Part shown: positions 9,367-17,892 of the stretch, piece by piece
How the letters are laid out: each line of letters starts with the position of its first letter
Position numbering within the stretch: position 1 is the stretch's first letter
Source of the DNA: Thiolinea disciformis DSM 14473
GTDB taxonomy: Bacteria; Pseudomonadota; Gammaproteobacteria; Thiotrichales; Thiotrichaceae
Direction: 5' to 3'
Assembly: GCF_000371925.1 (NCBI RefSeq)
Contig: NZ_AQVE01000006.1
Span: 124,001-188,000 of the forward strand
DNA length: 64,000 nt
Notes under the pieces: generated by a model
The model's database searches: none
Seen by the model: the letters and a program-made list of their open reading frames with translations, nothing else
Told to the model about the DNA's origin: nothing
Translations under genes and position numbers: made by a program

Positions 9367-10359
9367 CTATTGATAAACTTTTTCTACTAAAGCTTCTAGT
9401 TCTGGGCGCACCCGCTGTACACAAGCGTAGCCTTCATCAATGGCATCCCGCGCCCGATGAAATTCTAAGAGGCTAATATCATTGACTTTGGGGCTCAGAA
9501 TAACATCTGGTGCATCAAACTGCAGGCGCGTGGTAGCGATTTGTTTTTGCATAATGTTAATCGAACGGGCAAAAATATCAATTAAGCCCGGTGGTTGTGG
9601 GTCGCCATTTTTCAAGCTATTGATAAAGCTTGAATACGATTTAATAGAATTTGAGACATTACTTACTAATTGGGAGCGAGAACCTAACAGCTCTTCCAAG
9701 GCTGCTTGTGTAGATGATTTTTTAGTGGGTGCTGGCAAGGCTGGCAACGCTAGGCTTTCTGATTCAGGCTTCTCTTTTTCTCTAAAGCCACGTCGTTCAG
9801 CAAGCTCATTCAAATTGACGGCAATAATGACATCAGCACCTAAGGCTCGGCATAAGGAAGCGGGGACAGGATTGAGTAAACCACCATCGACGAGCCATTT
9901 ATTCTGGTAATAGTAAGGTGCAAATAAACCGGGTAGTGCAATAGAGCTGAACACCGCATCCATGACTAAACCTGTTTCTAACCAAATCTCTTGCCCAGAC
10001 TCAAGATCGGTAGCGACGGTAGCGAATTTGCGTGATAAGCCTTCAATCGATTGGCGGCGAGCGCAGACATAATCATTAAAATCTTGCTCGATTTTGGTTT
10101 TATCCATGACACCATTCATGGAAAGATTAATTTCAAAGAAACGTAATAAATCACGCCGCTGTAAGCTTAAGACCCATGTTTCAAAACGATCTAAATTATT
10201 GGCAACATAAGCGGCACCCACAATCGCTCCACTTGAGCAACCACAAACAATGTCGGGTTGTAGCTGTAACTCTTCCAGTGCTTTTAAAACGCCGATGTGG
10301 CTTAAACCGCGTGCTGAGCCACTGCCCAGAGCAACACCTACTTTTAATTTTTTATCCAT
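9367..10359 (-). CDS. Patatin-like phospholipase, RssA type
   Basis: A predicted serine acyl-hydrolase of 330 residues with the catalytic dyad of patatins: nucleophile S42 in GCSSG (40-44) and Asp in the DGG motif (LVDGGLLNPVP, about residue 158). The oxyanion loop GSGSARG is at 12-18. It has no signal peptide and no membrane segment, matching cytoplasmic RssA/YchK-like proteins. The C-terminal 120 residues, after a Lys/Glu/Pro/Ser-rich linker, are helical and not recognised. It is probably in one transcript with the VanZ-like gene (gap 10 bp). The physiological substrate is unknown. Confidence 0.88.
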   Translation of the reverse strand: MDKKLKVGVALGSGSARGLSHIGVLKALEELQLQPDIVCGCSSGAIVGAAYVANNLDRFETWVLSLQRRDLLRFFEINLSMNGVMDKTKIEQDFNDYVCARRQSIEGLSRKFATVATDLESGQEIWLETGLVMDAVFSSIALPGLFAPYYYQNKWLVDGGLLNPVPASLCRALGADVIIAVNLNELAERRGFREKEKPESESLALPALPAPTKKSSTQAALEELLGSRSQLVSNVSNSIKSYSSFINSLKNGDPQPPGLIDIFARSINIMQKQIATTRLQFDAPDVILSPKVNDISLLEFHRARDAIDEGYACVQRVRPELEALVEKVYQ

Positions 10360-10414
10360 ATGACTACATTTTAACTATTCAACGCGCTGACTATAGTGCT
10401 TCTCCGTCAGCAAG

Positions 10415-11656
10415 TCATAGTCTTTCGTTTGTAATAGCATCCAACGTTTTAAGAAAAGCAAGAAGTTGTTGTTTTTCTTCTGAACTTAAGGATAGGGGAC
10501 TCAAGTGAATACCTGCATTGGTTTTGTGGCTTGCCGTCACATAGTAATCCAAAACGGTTTCTAAATTGTTAAAACGCCCGTCATGAAAATAGGGTGCGGT
10601 TTTGCTGATATTGCGTAAGGATGGCGTTTTATAAGCCCCGTAATTTTGATGGCGGCTGCGTTGTAGAAAGTTGAGTTCGTGACAAGTGTCCGACTTTGCA
10701 TCACTGAATGCGCCAAGGCAATTAAAGCGATCAAGCCGTAATTCATCTAAAACAGCGGCACGTCCGCTATCGTGGTTAGGCGTACTGGTACCGATATTGT
10801 GAAAGCTTTGATTCGTTAACAAAGCGCCACTGTGGCAATTAATACATTGTGCTTTAGGACTAATGAAAAGGCGTAAACCTTTCAGTTCTTGCGGACTCAA
10901 GATCGTTTGACTAGACCCTGTTTGCTTGGCGCTAATGTATTTATCTAGGCGCGTTGGTTGAACCGGAAGGCTGCTGACATAAGCCGCTAAGGCCTTGCCT
11001 ATATTGGAAAAATGTCGGTCAATCTGTTGACGTTCTTGGCCAGATAAAGCATTCCATGCACGAATTTCTGCGACGCTACCTGAAGGTTTAGCGCTAACTA
11101 AGGTATTGGTGTCTAAGGGTTCGAGTTGGAAAATATGCTGGTATTGGTTGCGATACTGAGGATCACTAAACACCTTTTTAAGTAGATCGGTTCGGGTTAA
11201 GCCGTGTTCATGCTCATCTTCTAGCGGCGCTAAAGCTTGTGACCACAGACTATCTTTGCGGCCATCCCAAAAAAACCACGTCTGATAAGCAGCACCATAT
11301 AAAGAAGGAGCATTACGTTTACCAACTCCTAAACCACGAGTAATGGCCAAACCATCCGCGAACGCCTTGTCAGGTTGATGACAAGAAGCACAACTAATAG
11401 AGCCATTACGACTGAGGCGCTTGTCAAAAAATAAAGCTTGACCAAATCGTGCAGCTTCCGGATCTTGGGCAAAGCGATTGGATGGATCAGAGGGCTTAGT
11501 AGGCAAATTTGCTAAACTCAGCGATTCAATTTTTTGCCATTCTTGGGCTGTCCAAACGAGATCAGCGGAAGCAAAATAGTTGGCACTAACGCGGCCAATC
11601 AGGGTGATCAACACCACTCTTAGAAGGATTTGCCAGAATCGCCACATGATTTTCAT
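10415..11656 (-). CDS. Di-haem c-type peroxidase (MauG/CcpA superfamily)
   Basis: A periplasmic di-haem protein of 413 residues. An N-terminal signal or anchor segment (about 5-27) is followed by two c-haem sites, CASCH (89-93) and CINCH (271-275). The family block KTPSLRNISKTAPYFHDGRF is near residue 350. Classical bacterial cytochrome c peroxidases often read APYMHDG here; this one has Phe, as several MauG-like proteins do. In the superfamily, CcpA reduces H2O2, while MauG and MbnH oxidise residues on partner proteins. It is the last gene of a four-gene run with a FixH-like lipoprotein and two amine-oxidase-like halves (1-bp gap to the gene upstream), which favours a protein-modifying role. 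That is inference. Confidence 0.87.
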   Translation of the reverse strand: MKIMWRFWQILLRVVLITLIGRVSANYFASADLVWTAQEWQKIESLSLANLPTKPSDPSNRFAQDPEAARFGQALFFDKRLSRNGSISCASCHQPDKAFADGLAITRGLGVGKRNAPSLYGAAYQTWFFWDGRKDSLWSQALAPLEDEHEHGLTRTDLLKKVFSDPQYRNQYQHIFQLEPLDTNTLVSAKPSGSVAEIRAWNALSGQERQQIDRHFSNIGKALAAYVSSLPVQPTRLDKYISAKQTGSSQTILSPQELKGLRLFISPKAQCINCHSGALLTNQSFHNIGTSTPNHDSGRAAVLDELRLDRFNCLGAFSDAKSDTCHELNFLQRSRHQNYGAYKTPSLRNISKTAPYFHDGRFNNLETVLDYYVTASHKTNAGIHLSPLSLSSEEKQQLLAFLKTLDAITNERL

Positions 11657-11657
11657 C

Positions 11658-12083
11658 TCAAATCACAAAATCAAATACCACTTTATCTTGTTGTTCGGGT
11701 GTTTTAATCATAAACCCTAACAACCAAGCGCCGGTCATATTGAACTTCAGCCCCTCGATTTTGTAGACACCTTGGTCATTCACTAAGGTAACTTGTGGGG
11801 CTGTGGGTAGGCCATGACCATGAGCTGGCATACCACCATCGACTGCAATTTCAGCCTTGATGAGTGGTTTGCCATTTATTTCCATCAGACGCACACGACA
11901 GTCTTGAAACTCGCCCACACTGGGGAGGTTAGTACAGCTTAAATGGGCTTGGTAAAGACCTTTGGAGCTGAGCTGAGATAAACTCCAAGAGGGTTTACTC
12001 GGGATAGGTGATAAACAGGCTGTATTGAGACAAGCACTGCTTAACAGTACGCTGCATAGTTTTACATATTTCAGTGGTTTCAT
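11658..12083 (-). CDS. FixH/YtkA-like lipoprotein
   Basis: A 141-residue exported protein. The signal ends at a lipobox-like LNTAC (Cys 23; a second candidate Cys is at 18). The mature part is a small beta-rich domain with the YtkA/FixH-like features MPAHGHG and FNMTGAWLLGFMI. These His/Met-containing domains are often next to copper or cytochrome proteins, and a metal-binding or chaperone role is plausible but unproven. It sits 11 bp downstream of the amine-oxidase C-half gene and 1 bp upstream of the di-haem peroxidase, so all should be one transcript. Confidence 0.72.
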   Translation of the reverse strand: MKPLKYVKLCSVLLSSACLNTACLSPIPSKPSWSLSQLSSKGLYQAHLSCTNLPSVGEFQDCRVRLMEINGKPLIKAEIAVDGGMPAHGHGLPTAPQVTLVNDQGVYKIEGLKFNMTGAWLLGFMIKTPEQQDKVVFDFVI

Positions 12084-12094
12084 CGTCGCTTACC

Positions 12095-13258
12095 TTAAAA
12101 CATGTTTTGTGCATTCCAATCGCGCGGAACTAATTGAAAGCTACTCCAACGCGTACCGATTAAATTGCTATCCTCGCCCCGTGGAAGAAAATGTTGAGTG
12201 TGTTTATACCAAACCACTACATCGGCTTGATTTAGGGGTTCATTATCAGTGAACTGATTGACTGAGCTAGCGCAGTTGGTGGTGTTTGAATTATCGATTG
12301 CGAAACGCTCACAATTTTTGAAGGTGGTAAACCAAATATCGTTACTTAGCCAAGGCTCATTAAAAGGATTGGCGCGGCTTTGATCATAGGCATTGGGTAC
12401 AATTTCGTAGGAAATATAACCAATCCCATTGCCTCCATGAATAGCGCCATCGCGTACTCGCCAGAAACGTTTTATTTCAGGTTCAAAGCGTCGACCTACT
12501 TCCGTTTGTACAATCGAGAAGGAGCGCGTTTTGCGTAATTTATCAGCGCTAGGTGTGCTAATAATTTCTTCCACAACATCATTACTGGCGGTGCTATCCA
12601 AATCAAAATCTAAGCGCCATAAGTAGTGATCTAGGAAACTACTGGCGATAGTGCCTTGAGTATTTAAAGGCCAACCAAAGGCAGCATTACTGGTATTCAC
12701 AGAAGGTAAGGTCCCACTCAAACCTATTGCGGGCTCTAGCGTACCGTTTTCGTGGAATGTCCAGCGCAAGGTATAAAGGCGTGAACCAATCTTCGCGTTG
12801 GTGCTAATTTCGTAGCGCTCGGATTGGCGTTGTCGATCCTCATATTTATACAAATAGCCGCTTTGCAAGTTACGGGTACACAGCACTGGACGGCCATTAA
12901 AGTTTTGTAAAGTGCCGGACGGGCAATCTTGCGGCTTTAAGCTTAGGCTATTATTTCCACCTAAGCCTATTTGGGTGCTAACAAAAGTGGAGCCCACCAG
13001 AGCATCATCAAAATTACCTTGAATTTGGGCTAAAGCGGCCTCGCCAAGAACACGGCGATAGGTCCCATAAGGTGCTTGATAGTGTACTTGCGATAGCACC
13101 AAGCCTTCCTGAGCGCGAATCGTCCAGCAGAAATTCCAGGCGGCACCGGATGCAAAAGTTTTACGTAGGTTCTGGCCTTCACAAGTATTATTGGGATTAG
13201 CATAAGCGGTAGAGGCACTGAGGGTCGCCAATAAAACCAAGTAGTTAAATATTTTCAT
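12095..13258 (-). CDS. Copper amine oxidase-like catalytic-domain protein lacking the TPQ tyrosine
   Basis: An exported 387-residue protein (signal to about residue 20) that follows the beta-sandwich catalytic domain of copper amine oxidases along its length. The matching landmarks are WNFCWTIRAQEGLVLSQVHY near the start, GLGGNNSLSL, a central FHENGTLEPAIGLSGTL, WRLDFDLD, and the C-terminal DVVVWYKHTQHFLPRGED. The key site is degenerate. Where amine oxidases have N-Y-D/E, whose Tyr becomes topaquinone, this protein has S159-R160-L161. The HxH copper ligands before RLD are replaced, and only the third His (H356) remains. It should therefore be catalytically different or inactive as an amine oxidase. 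It has its own signal peptide, so it is not a frameshifted half. It lies 13 bp downstream of the gene encoding the N-terminal domains. The family match is from recognised motifs, not from a search. Confidence 0.75.
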   Translation of the reverse strand: MKIFNYLVLLATLSASTAYANPNNTCEGQNLRKTFASGAAWNFCWTIRAQEGLVLSQVHYQAPYGTYRRVLGEAALAQIQGNFDDALVGSTFVSTQIGLGGNNSLSLKPQDCPSGTLQNFNGRPVLCTRNLQSGYLYKYEDRQRQSERYEISTNAKIGSRLYTLRWTFHENGTLEPAIGLSGTLPSVNTSNAAFGWPLNTQGTIASSFLDHYLWRLDFDLDSTASNDVVEEIISTPSADKLRKTRSFSIVQTEVGRRFEPEIKRFWRVRDGAIHGGNGIGYISYEIVPNAYDQSRANPFNEPWLSNDIWFTTFKNCERFAIDNSNTTNCASSVNQFTDNEPLNQADVVVWYKHTQHFLPRGEDSNLIGTRWSSFQLVPRDWNAQNMF

Positions 13259-13271
13259 GGGTTAGCTCCAC

Positions 13272-13955
13272 TTAGAAACCAATCGTTTGTGTAACAAGAC
13301 CCACCGATAAATTAACAATCGGGCTGACTTCAAAAACGATGTCATCGTGGGTATAGAGCAATACTTGCGCACAACGTTGTATTCCGCAGGTTTGTGAAGC
13401 CGCATTTAAACGTTCTGGTAGGGAATCGGCACTAAAGCTAAAGGCTTTAATATTCAATGAGTCAGGATTGATTAACTCACTACCAGTGATGCGTTTGTAT
13501 TCTTGTTTAATTAGCGCACTTTGTTCAGCATCCGCGAAGATCAATTGGCGTGCTCGCGTGATTTCACGCTCGGTCAAGGGCAAATGTTGCTGCTTCAAGC
13601 GTTCACTCGATAAGATTTGGCCGTTGGCTAAGTCGACGACGGCATGAATAGTTTCATCAACGCTGTAATCATAGCTATAGACATCGGCTAAACGTTGGTT
13701 GGGCTGTGCCTTGTCGCTTGGGCGGCGCTCCACTAATAATTGCTCCAGCGTGGGCGAGGTTTCTATTTCGGTATTCGACACACTACGTGCAGCCTGTTGT
13801 AAGCGAGGCACCATAATGGCTTGCGTGGCTTGTCGGGCAAGATTTAGCTCGCTGCTAGTTAAAGGGTCGCTCAGTGCATAGCTCAAGGGACTTAAACCAC
13901 TCAGTAAGCATCCTAAGATCAGTGCCATGTTGGATTGAACATTCATCGTGCGCAT
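13272..13955 (-). CDS. Exported protein resembling N-terminal (N2/N3) domains of copper amine oxidases
   Basis: A 227-residue exported protein with a signal ending around SYA (residue 27). The mature sequence begins DPLTSSELNLA, like the DPLT-x-x-E start of amine-oxidase N2 domains. It continues with a beta strand carrying HAVVDLANGQILS, the counterpart of the conserved 'EAVVDL' strand. A second alpha/beta segment (LTEREITRARQLI ... DAEQSALIKQEY) matches N3. It therefore looks like the missing N-terminal half of the protein encoded 13 bp downstream. Together they form a split amine-oxidase-like protein with both halves exported separately. First gene of the cluster running down to 10415. The homology is remote and based on pattern. 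Confidence 0.62.
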   Translation of the reverse strand: MRTMNVQSNMALILGCLLSGLSPLSYALSDPLTSSELNLARQATQAIMVPRLQQAARSVSNTEIETSPTLEQLLVERRPSDKAQPNQRLADVYSYDYSVDETIHAVVDLANGQILSSERLKQQHLPLTEREITRARQLIFADAEQSALIKQEYKRITGSELINPDSLNIKAFSFSADSLPERLNAASQTCGIQRCAQVLLYTHDDIVFEVSPIVNLSVGLVTQTIGF

Positions 13956-14241
13956 CCTGAATAAAATTAACTTTTCATTAATTAATTTAATTTTCGATAA
14001 GCCAACTTTAGGCGTCAGCTAGCTAAAGCTGTTAAGTGTCTCTTTCTTAGCGGCACGAATCGGATGATAAATAAGAAATAGCTTATATAAGCTGTCGAGT
14101 TTGCTTGATCAGCGGTGAAAATTGGTCTTTTGATAAGATAAATTTATTTATGTAGATAAAATATATTGTTGAAAGCTTGGGAAATATCGAGCAAGATGCG
14201 AACTTAAGTATATTACTGTATTACTATATTCAGAGGTACAG
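13956..14241. promoter_or_regulatory. Divergent promoter region, amine-oxidase-like cluster / soeABC
   Basis: 286 bp of AT-rich non-coding sequence between two divergent operons. Near soeA it contains a partial direct repeat (TATTACTGTATTACTATATT, 14211-14230) just before a Shine-Dalgarno-like AGAGG and ATG 14242. I found no convincing sigma54 or FNR box. Promoters for both directions must lie here, but I cannot assign their elements with confidence. Confidence 0.4.
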
Positions 14242-17178
14242 ATGAGCGCATTGCCCGAGTTCGAAAAGCGCAGTCAGCAGGAGGTCAAAGCGACCACTTG
14301 TTATATGTGCGCCTGCCGTTGTGGTATTAAGGTCACGGTTGAAGATAATAAAGTCCGTTATATTCAAGGTAACCGCGATCATCCCATCAATAAAGGTGTA
14401 CTGTGTGCCAAGGGCAATGCAGGCATCATGAAGCAGAATTCGCCTGCTAAATTAAAATCCCCCTTAAGACGTAAAGCAGGCACCGAGCGCGGTGCGGGCG
14501 AATTTGAAGCCATTAGTATGGCGGAAGCGCTTGATATTCTCGAAGCACGTTTACGTAAAATTCGTGAAACTGACCCTTTAAAGCTGGCCTATTTTACGGG
14601 GCGCGACCAGATGCAAGCCCTCACAGGCTTTTGGGCGTCACAATTCGGTACGTTGAATTGGGCAGCACACGGCGGCTTTTGCTCGGTCAATATGGCAGCA
14701 GGTGGTCTTTATACCATGGGACACGCCTTCTGGGAGTTTGGTGATCCAGACTGGGATCGAACTAAATATTTCATGATGTGGGGGGTCGCAGATGATCATG
14801 CTTCCAATCCGATCAAGATTGGCCTCGAAAAGCTTAAGCGTAACGGTGGCAAATTCGTTGGTATCAATCCTGCGCGCACGGGTTACCAAGCGATAGCAGA
14901 TGAGTGGGTTGCGATTAAGCCGGGTACTGACGCCATACTCGCGCTTTCCATGCTGCATGTATTACTAAAAAATAATCAATTTGATTGGGAGTTTCTGATT
15001 CGTTATACGAATGCCGCTTATTTGGTGGTACACACGCCGAATCAAACAGGGCATGGCTTACTACTACGTGATGCTGAAGGTAAACCGCTGGTTTGGGATA
15101 TGAGGCTAACAGCAGCGACTGATGGTACGCGTCCCAGTATTACACCTGCATTATTTTATGAGGGTGAAGTGCAGGGCAAGCCAGTGAAGTCGGTTATGAC
15201 GCTGATTGCGGAAGAATATCTGGATGAGCAATATTCACCAGAAAATGCCGCCAATATTTGCGGTGTTCCCGCCGAGCAAATCGAGCGCTTAGCGTTAGAA
15301 ATGGCGCATGTGGCCTTTAAAGAAAGCATTGAAGTGGATGTCCCCGAGGGTTGGACCGATTGGGCAGGACGTAAGCATTATAAATTTATTGGGCGTCCTG
15401 TTTCTATGCACGCCATGCGTGGTATTTCAGCACATTCTAATGGCTTCCAAACCTGTCGTGCGATTCACTTCTTACAAATTATGCTCGGCACGGTAGATGT
15501 GCCTGGTGGGCATTTAGCTAAACCGCCTTATCCAAAACATATTCCACCTGCGATTAAGCCTGCCAAAGATTGCGCGCCGAATACGCCATTGAAAGGACCA
15601 CCCTTAGGTTTTCCGACAGGGCCTGAAGATTTGGTAATGGACGCCAAGGGCAAGGCGAAGCGTATTGATAAGGCCTATTCATGGGATGCGCCAATGTCGA
15701 ATCATGGCCTCATGCACATGGTAATCACGAATGCGGTGAAGGGTGATCCTTACAAAATCGATACGCTCATGATGTTTATGGCGAATATGGCGTGGAATTC
15801 GACCATGAATACCGCCGAAATTCAGGACATGCTGCGTGAGAAAGAGGTGGGTGGGGAGTATAAGATTCCATTTATTGTGGTGTCTGATGCTTATCACTCA
15901 GAAATGGTTAATTTCGCTGATTTGATTATTCCTGATACGACCTATCTGGAGCGTTGGGACACGATTTCCATGCTGGATCGCCCGATTTCTGAGCCACATG
16001 CGGCCTGTGATTCGATTCGCCAACAAGTGATTAGACCGGATCGGGATGTGCTGTCATGGCAGGAAGTGCAGCTCGAAATGGGAATGCGTTTGGGATTTCC
16101 GGCGCTGACTAATGCTGATGGCTCGCGCAAATATGAAAGTTATAAAGACTTTATTATCAATTGGCAAAAAGAACCAGGGATTGGCTTTTTAGCGGGGTGG
16201 CGTTTAGACGAGGAGGGCAATGAAGTGCATCTGCGCGGTAAGCCCAATCCTAAACAGTGGGAGCGTTATGCAGAAAATGGGGCGTTCTTTGAAATGCACT
16301 TGCCGGAACATATCCGCTACTACCGTCACGCCAATAAGGATTATTTGGAGTTTGCTAAAAATGCTGCGTGGGTCGGTTCCACCCATCAGATCGTGATTGA
16401 ACTTTATTCTGAAACCCAGCAGCGCTTCAAGTTAGCAGGGCAGGGTTTGTACGATGGCCCCATGCCAACTGAAGCTCACCATAAAGAACGTTTGAGTACT
16501 TATTTCAATCCCCTACCATTCTATTACAAGCCTTTGGAACAGTGTCGGATTGATGAAGATGAATATCCATTGTTTGCCGTGAATCAGCGCCCTATGTTCA
16601 TGTATCACTCATGGGATTCGCAAAACGCTTGGTTACGTCAAATCTGTGCGCAGAACTTTTTGTATATGAATCGTCAGCGCGGCGCGGCATTAGGTATTCA
16701 GGATGAGGCCTGGTGCTGGGTAGAATCACATCATGGCAAGATTCGTGTGCAAGTTAAGCTGGTCGAGGCCTGTCAATACGATACGGTGTGGACTTGGAAT
16801 GCGATTGGTAAGCAAAAAGGCGCGTGGGGTTTAAAGGAAGACGCCAATGAGTCAAATGATGGCTTTTTGATGAATCATCTGATTTCGGAGTTGCTACCGG
16901 TGAAAAATGATGCACTGGATAATGTCACCAACTCGGATCCGATTACGGGACAGGCCGCTTGGTATGATTTGAAAGTGAAAGTATCTCCAGCCGCAGAGGG
17001 TGAAACCGGTACATGGCCGACTTTCCCCGCGCTTAAGCCCTTACCGAATGCCCATGTTGCCCCTGATATTTTGCGGTACCAAGCGCATAAAGCTGTAAAT
17101 TTAGAGCGTCCACTGGCGGATGTATTAAGTCGTGGCAGTGTACATGACGGTCAACGTGGCACAGCGAATAAGGAGTAA
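14242..17178 (+). CDS. soeA: Cytoplasmic sulfite dehydrogenase molybdopterin subunit SoeA
   Basis: The catalytic subunit of the SoeABC complex, which oxidises sulfite to sulfate on the cytoplasmic face and feeds quinones. It is a 978-residue molybdopterin-bisMGD oxidoreductase of the DMSO-reductase superfamily. The N-terminal 4Fe-4S site is C20-x2-C23-x3-C27 and C55 (GVLCAKGN). A Cys in AAHGGFCSVN (C147) is at the position expected for the Mo ligand. There is no Tat signal, which separates it from periplasmic PhsA/PsrA-type enzymes. It is followed by an iron-sulfur subunit and a DmsC-like membrane anchor with 6- and 12-bp gaps. The closely related polysulfide or thiosulfate reductases are the alternative; a cytoplasmic location plus a DmsC-type anchor favours SoeA. 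Confidence 0.88.
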   Translation: MSALPEFEKRSQQEVKATTCYMCACRCGIKVTVEDNKVRYIQGNRDHPINKGVLCAKGNAGIMKQNSPAKLKSPLRRKAGTERGAGEFEAISMAEALDILEARLRKIRETDPLKLAYFTGRDQMQALTGFWASQFGTLNWAAHGGFCSVNMAAGGLYTMGHAFWEFGDPDWDRTKYFMMWGVADDHASNPIKIGLEKLKRNGGKFVGINPARTGYQAIADEWVAIKPGTDAILALSMLHVLLKNNQFDWEFLIRYTNAAYLVVHTPNQTGHGLLLRDAEGKPLVWDMRLTAATDGTRPSITPALFYEGEVQGKPVKSVMTLIAEEYLDEQYSPENAANICGVPAEQIERLALEMAHVAFKESIEVDVPEGWTDWAGRKHYKFIGRPVSMHAMRGISAHSNGFQTCRAIHFLQIMLGTVDVPGGHLAKPPYPKHIPPAIKPAKDCAPNTPLKGPPLGFPTGPEDLVMDAKGKAKRIDKAYSWDAPMSNHGLMHMVITNAVKGDPYKIDTLMMFMANMAWNSTMNTAEIQDMLREKEVGGEYKIPFIVVSDAYHSEMVNFADLIIPDTTYLERWDTISMLDRPISEPHAACDSIRQQVIRPDRDVLSWQEVQLEMGMRLGFPALTNADGSRKYESYKDFIINWQKEPGIGFLAGWRLDEEGNEVHLRGKPNPKQWERYAENGAFFEMHLPEHIRYYRHANKDYLEFAKNAAWVGSTHQIVIELYSETQQRFKLAGQGLYDGPMPTEAHHKERLSTYFNPLPFYYKPLEQCRIDEDEYPLFAVNQRPMFMYHSWDSQNAWLRQICAQNFLYMNRQRGAALGIQDEAWCWVESHHGKIRVQVKLVEACQYDTVWTWNAIGKQKGAWGLKEDANESNDGFLMNHLISELLPVKNDALDNVTNSDPITGQAAWYDLKVKVSPAAEGETGTWPTFPALKPLPNAHVAPDILRYQAHKAVNLERPLADVLSRGSVHDGQRGTANKE

Positions 17179-17184
17179 GGAACA

Positions 17185-17880
17185 ATGAAATTAGGTTTAG
17201 TCATTGATCTGGATGTCTGCGTTGGCTGTCACGGCTGCGCGGTGTCCTGTAAGCAATGGAATACATCAGGTACCACAGGGCCACTCACCGATTACAACCC
17301 CTATGGTAAAGACCCCAGTGGTGTCTGGTTTAATCGTATTCGTAGCTATGAAGTGGGTGATTACCCGCATAATAAAACCATCAATTTCCCAATGTCATGT
17401 ATGCACTGCGAACAGGCTGACTGCGTCGATGTTTGCCCAACGGGTGCAAGCTATAAGCGTGCGGAAGATGGAGTGGTGTTAGTCGATCAAGATAAGTGTA
17501 TGGGCTGTAACTATTGTTCATGGGCCTGCCCTTATGGGGCGCGAGAATTAGATCGTGCTTCGGGTACTATGAAGAAATGTACCCTGTGTATTGACCGTAT
17601 CTACGATGAGCGCCTTGATGAATATGATCGTCAGCCCTCTTGCGTCATTACTTGTCCTGCTCATGCACGTCATTTCGGGGATTTTGATGACCCCAATTCT
17701 AATGTGAGCAAATTAGTACGCGAGCGGGGTGGCTATGCCCTCATGCCTGAACTGGGTTATAACCCTACCAATCGTTATTTACCACCGCGCGTAACCCGTC
17801 CGATTCCGACTAATGATGTGAAAAAGAAATCACTGATTAGTTCGGTGAAAGAATGGGTCAACCAAGCTGTTGCGCGTTAA
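17185..17880 (+). CDS. soeB: Sulfite dehydrogenase iron-sulfur subunit SoeB
   Basis: This 231-residue ferredoxin-type electron-transfer subunit has four 4Fe-4S sites. Visible clusters are CVGCHGCAVSCKQWN at the N-terminus, CMHCEQADCVDVCPTGA, CMGCNYCSWACPYGARE and CTLCIDRI followed by CVITCPAHARHFGD. It wires SoeA to the membrane subunit. The start is ATG 17185, 6 bp after soeA, with GGAG-type spacing (AAGGAACA). The family is shared with DmsB, PsrB and PhsB; the specific name rests on the operon. Confidence 0.9.
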   Translation: MKLGLVIDLDVCVGCHGCAVSCKQWNTSGTTGPLTDYNPYGKDPSGVWFNRIRSYEVGDYPHNKTINFPMSCMHCEQADCVDVCPTGASYKRAEDGVVLVDQDKCMGCNYCSWACPYGARELDRASGTMKKCTLCIDRIYDERLDEYDRQPSCVITCPAHARHFGDFDDPNSNVSKLVRERGGYALMPELGYNPTNRYLPPRVTRPIPTNDVKKKSLISSVKEWVNQAVAR

Positions 17881-17892
17881 GGAGAATTTGCC

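Noticed and set aside
12095-13955. Frameshift in a single amine oxidase gene
   Set aside because: Both parts have their own start, Shine-Dalgarno space and signal peptide, and the second begins 13 bp after the first stops, so this is a split and not a sequencing or frameshift artefact.
14100-14240. FNR- or sigma54-type sites before soeA
   Set aside because: Only partial TTGAT-like or AT-rich matches were found, with wrong spacing for TTGAT-N4-ATCAA or TGGCAC-N5-TTGC.
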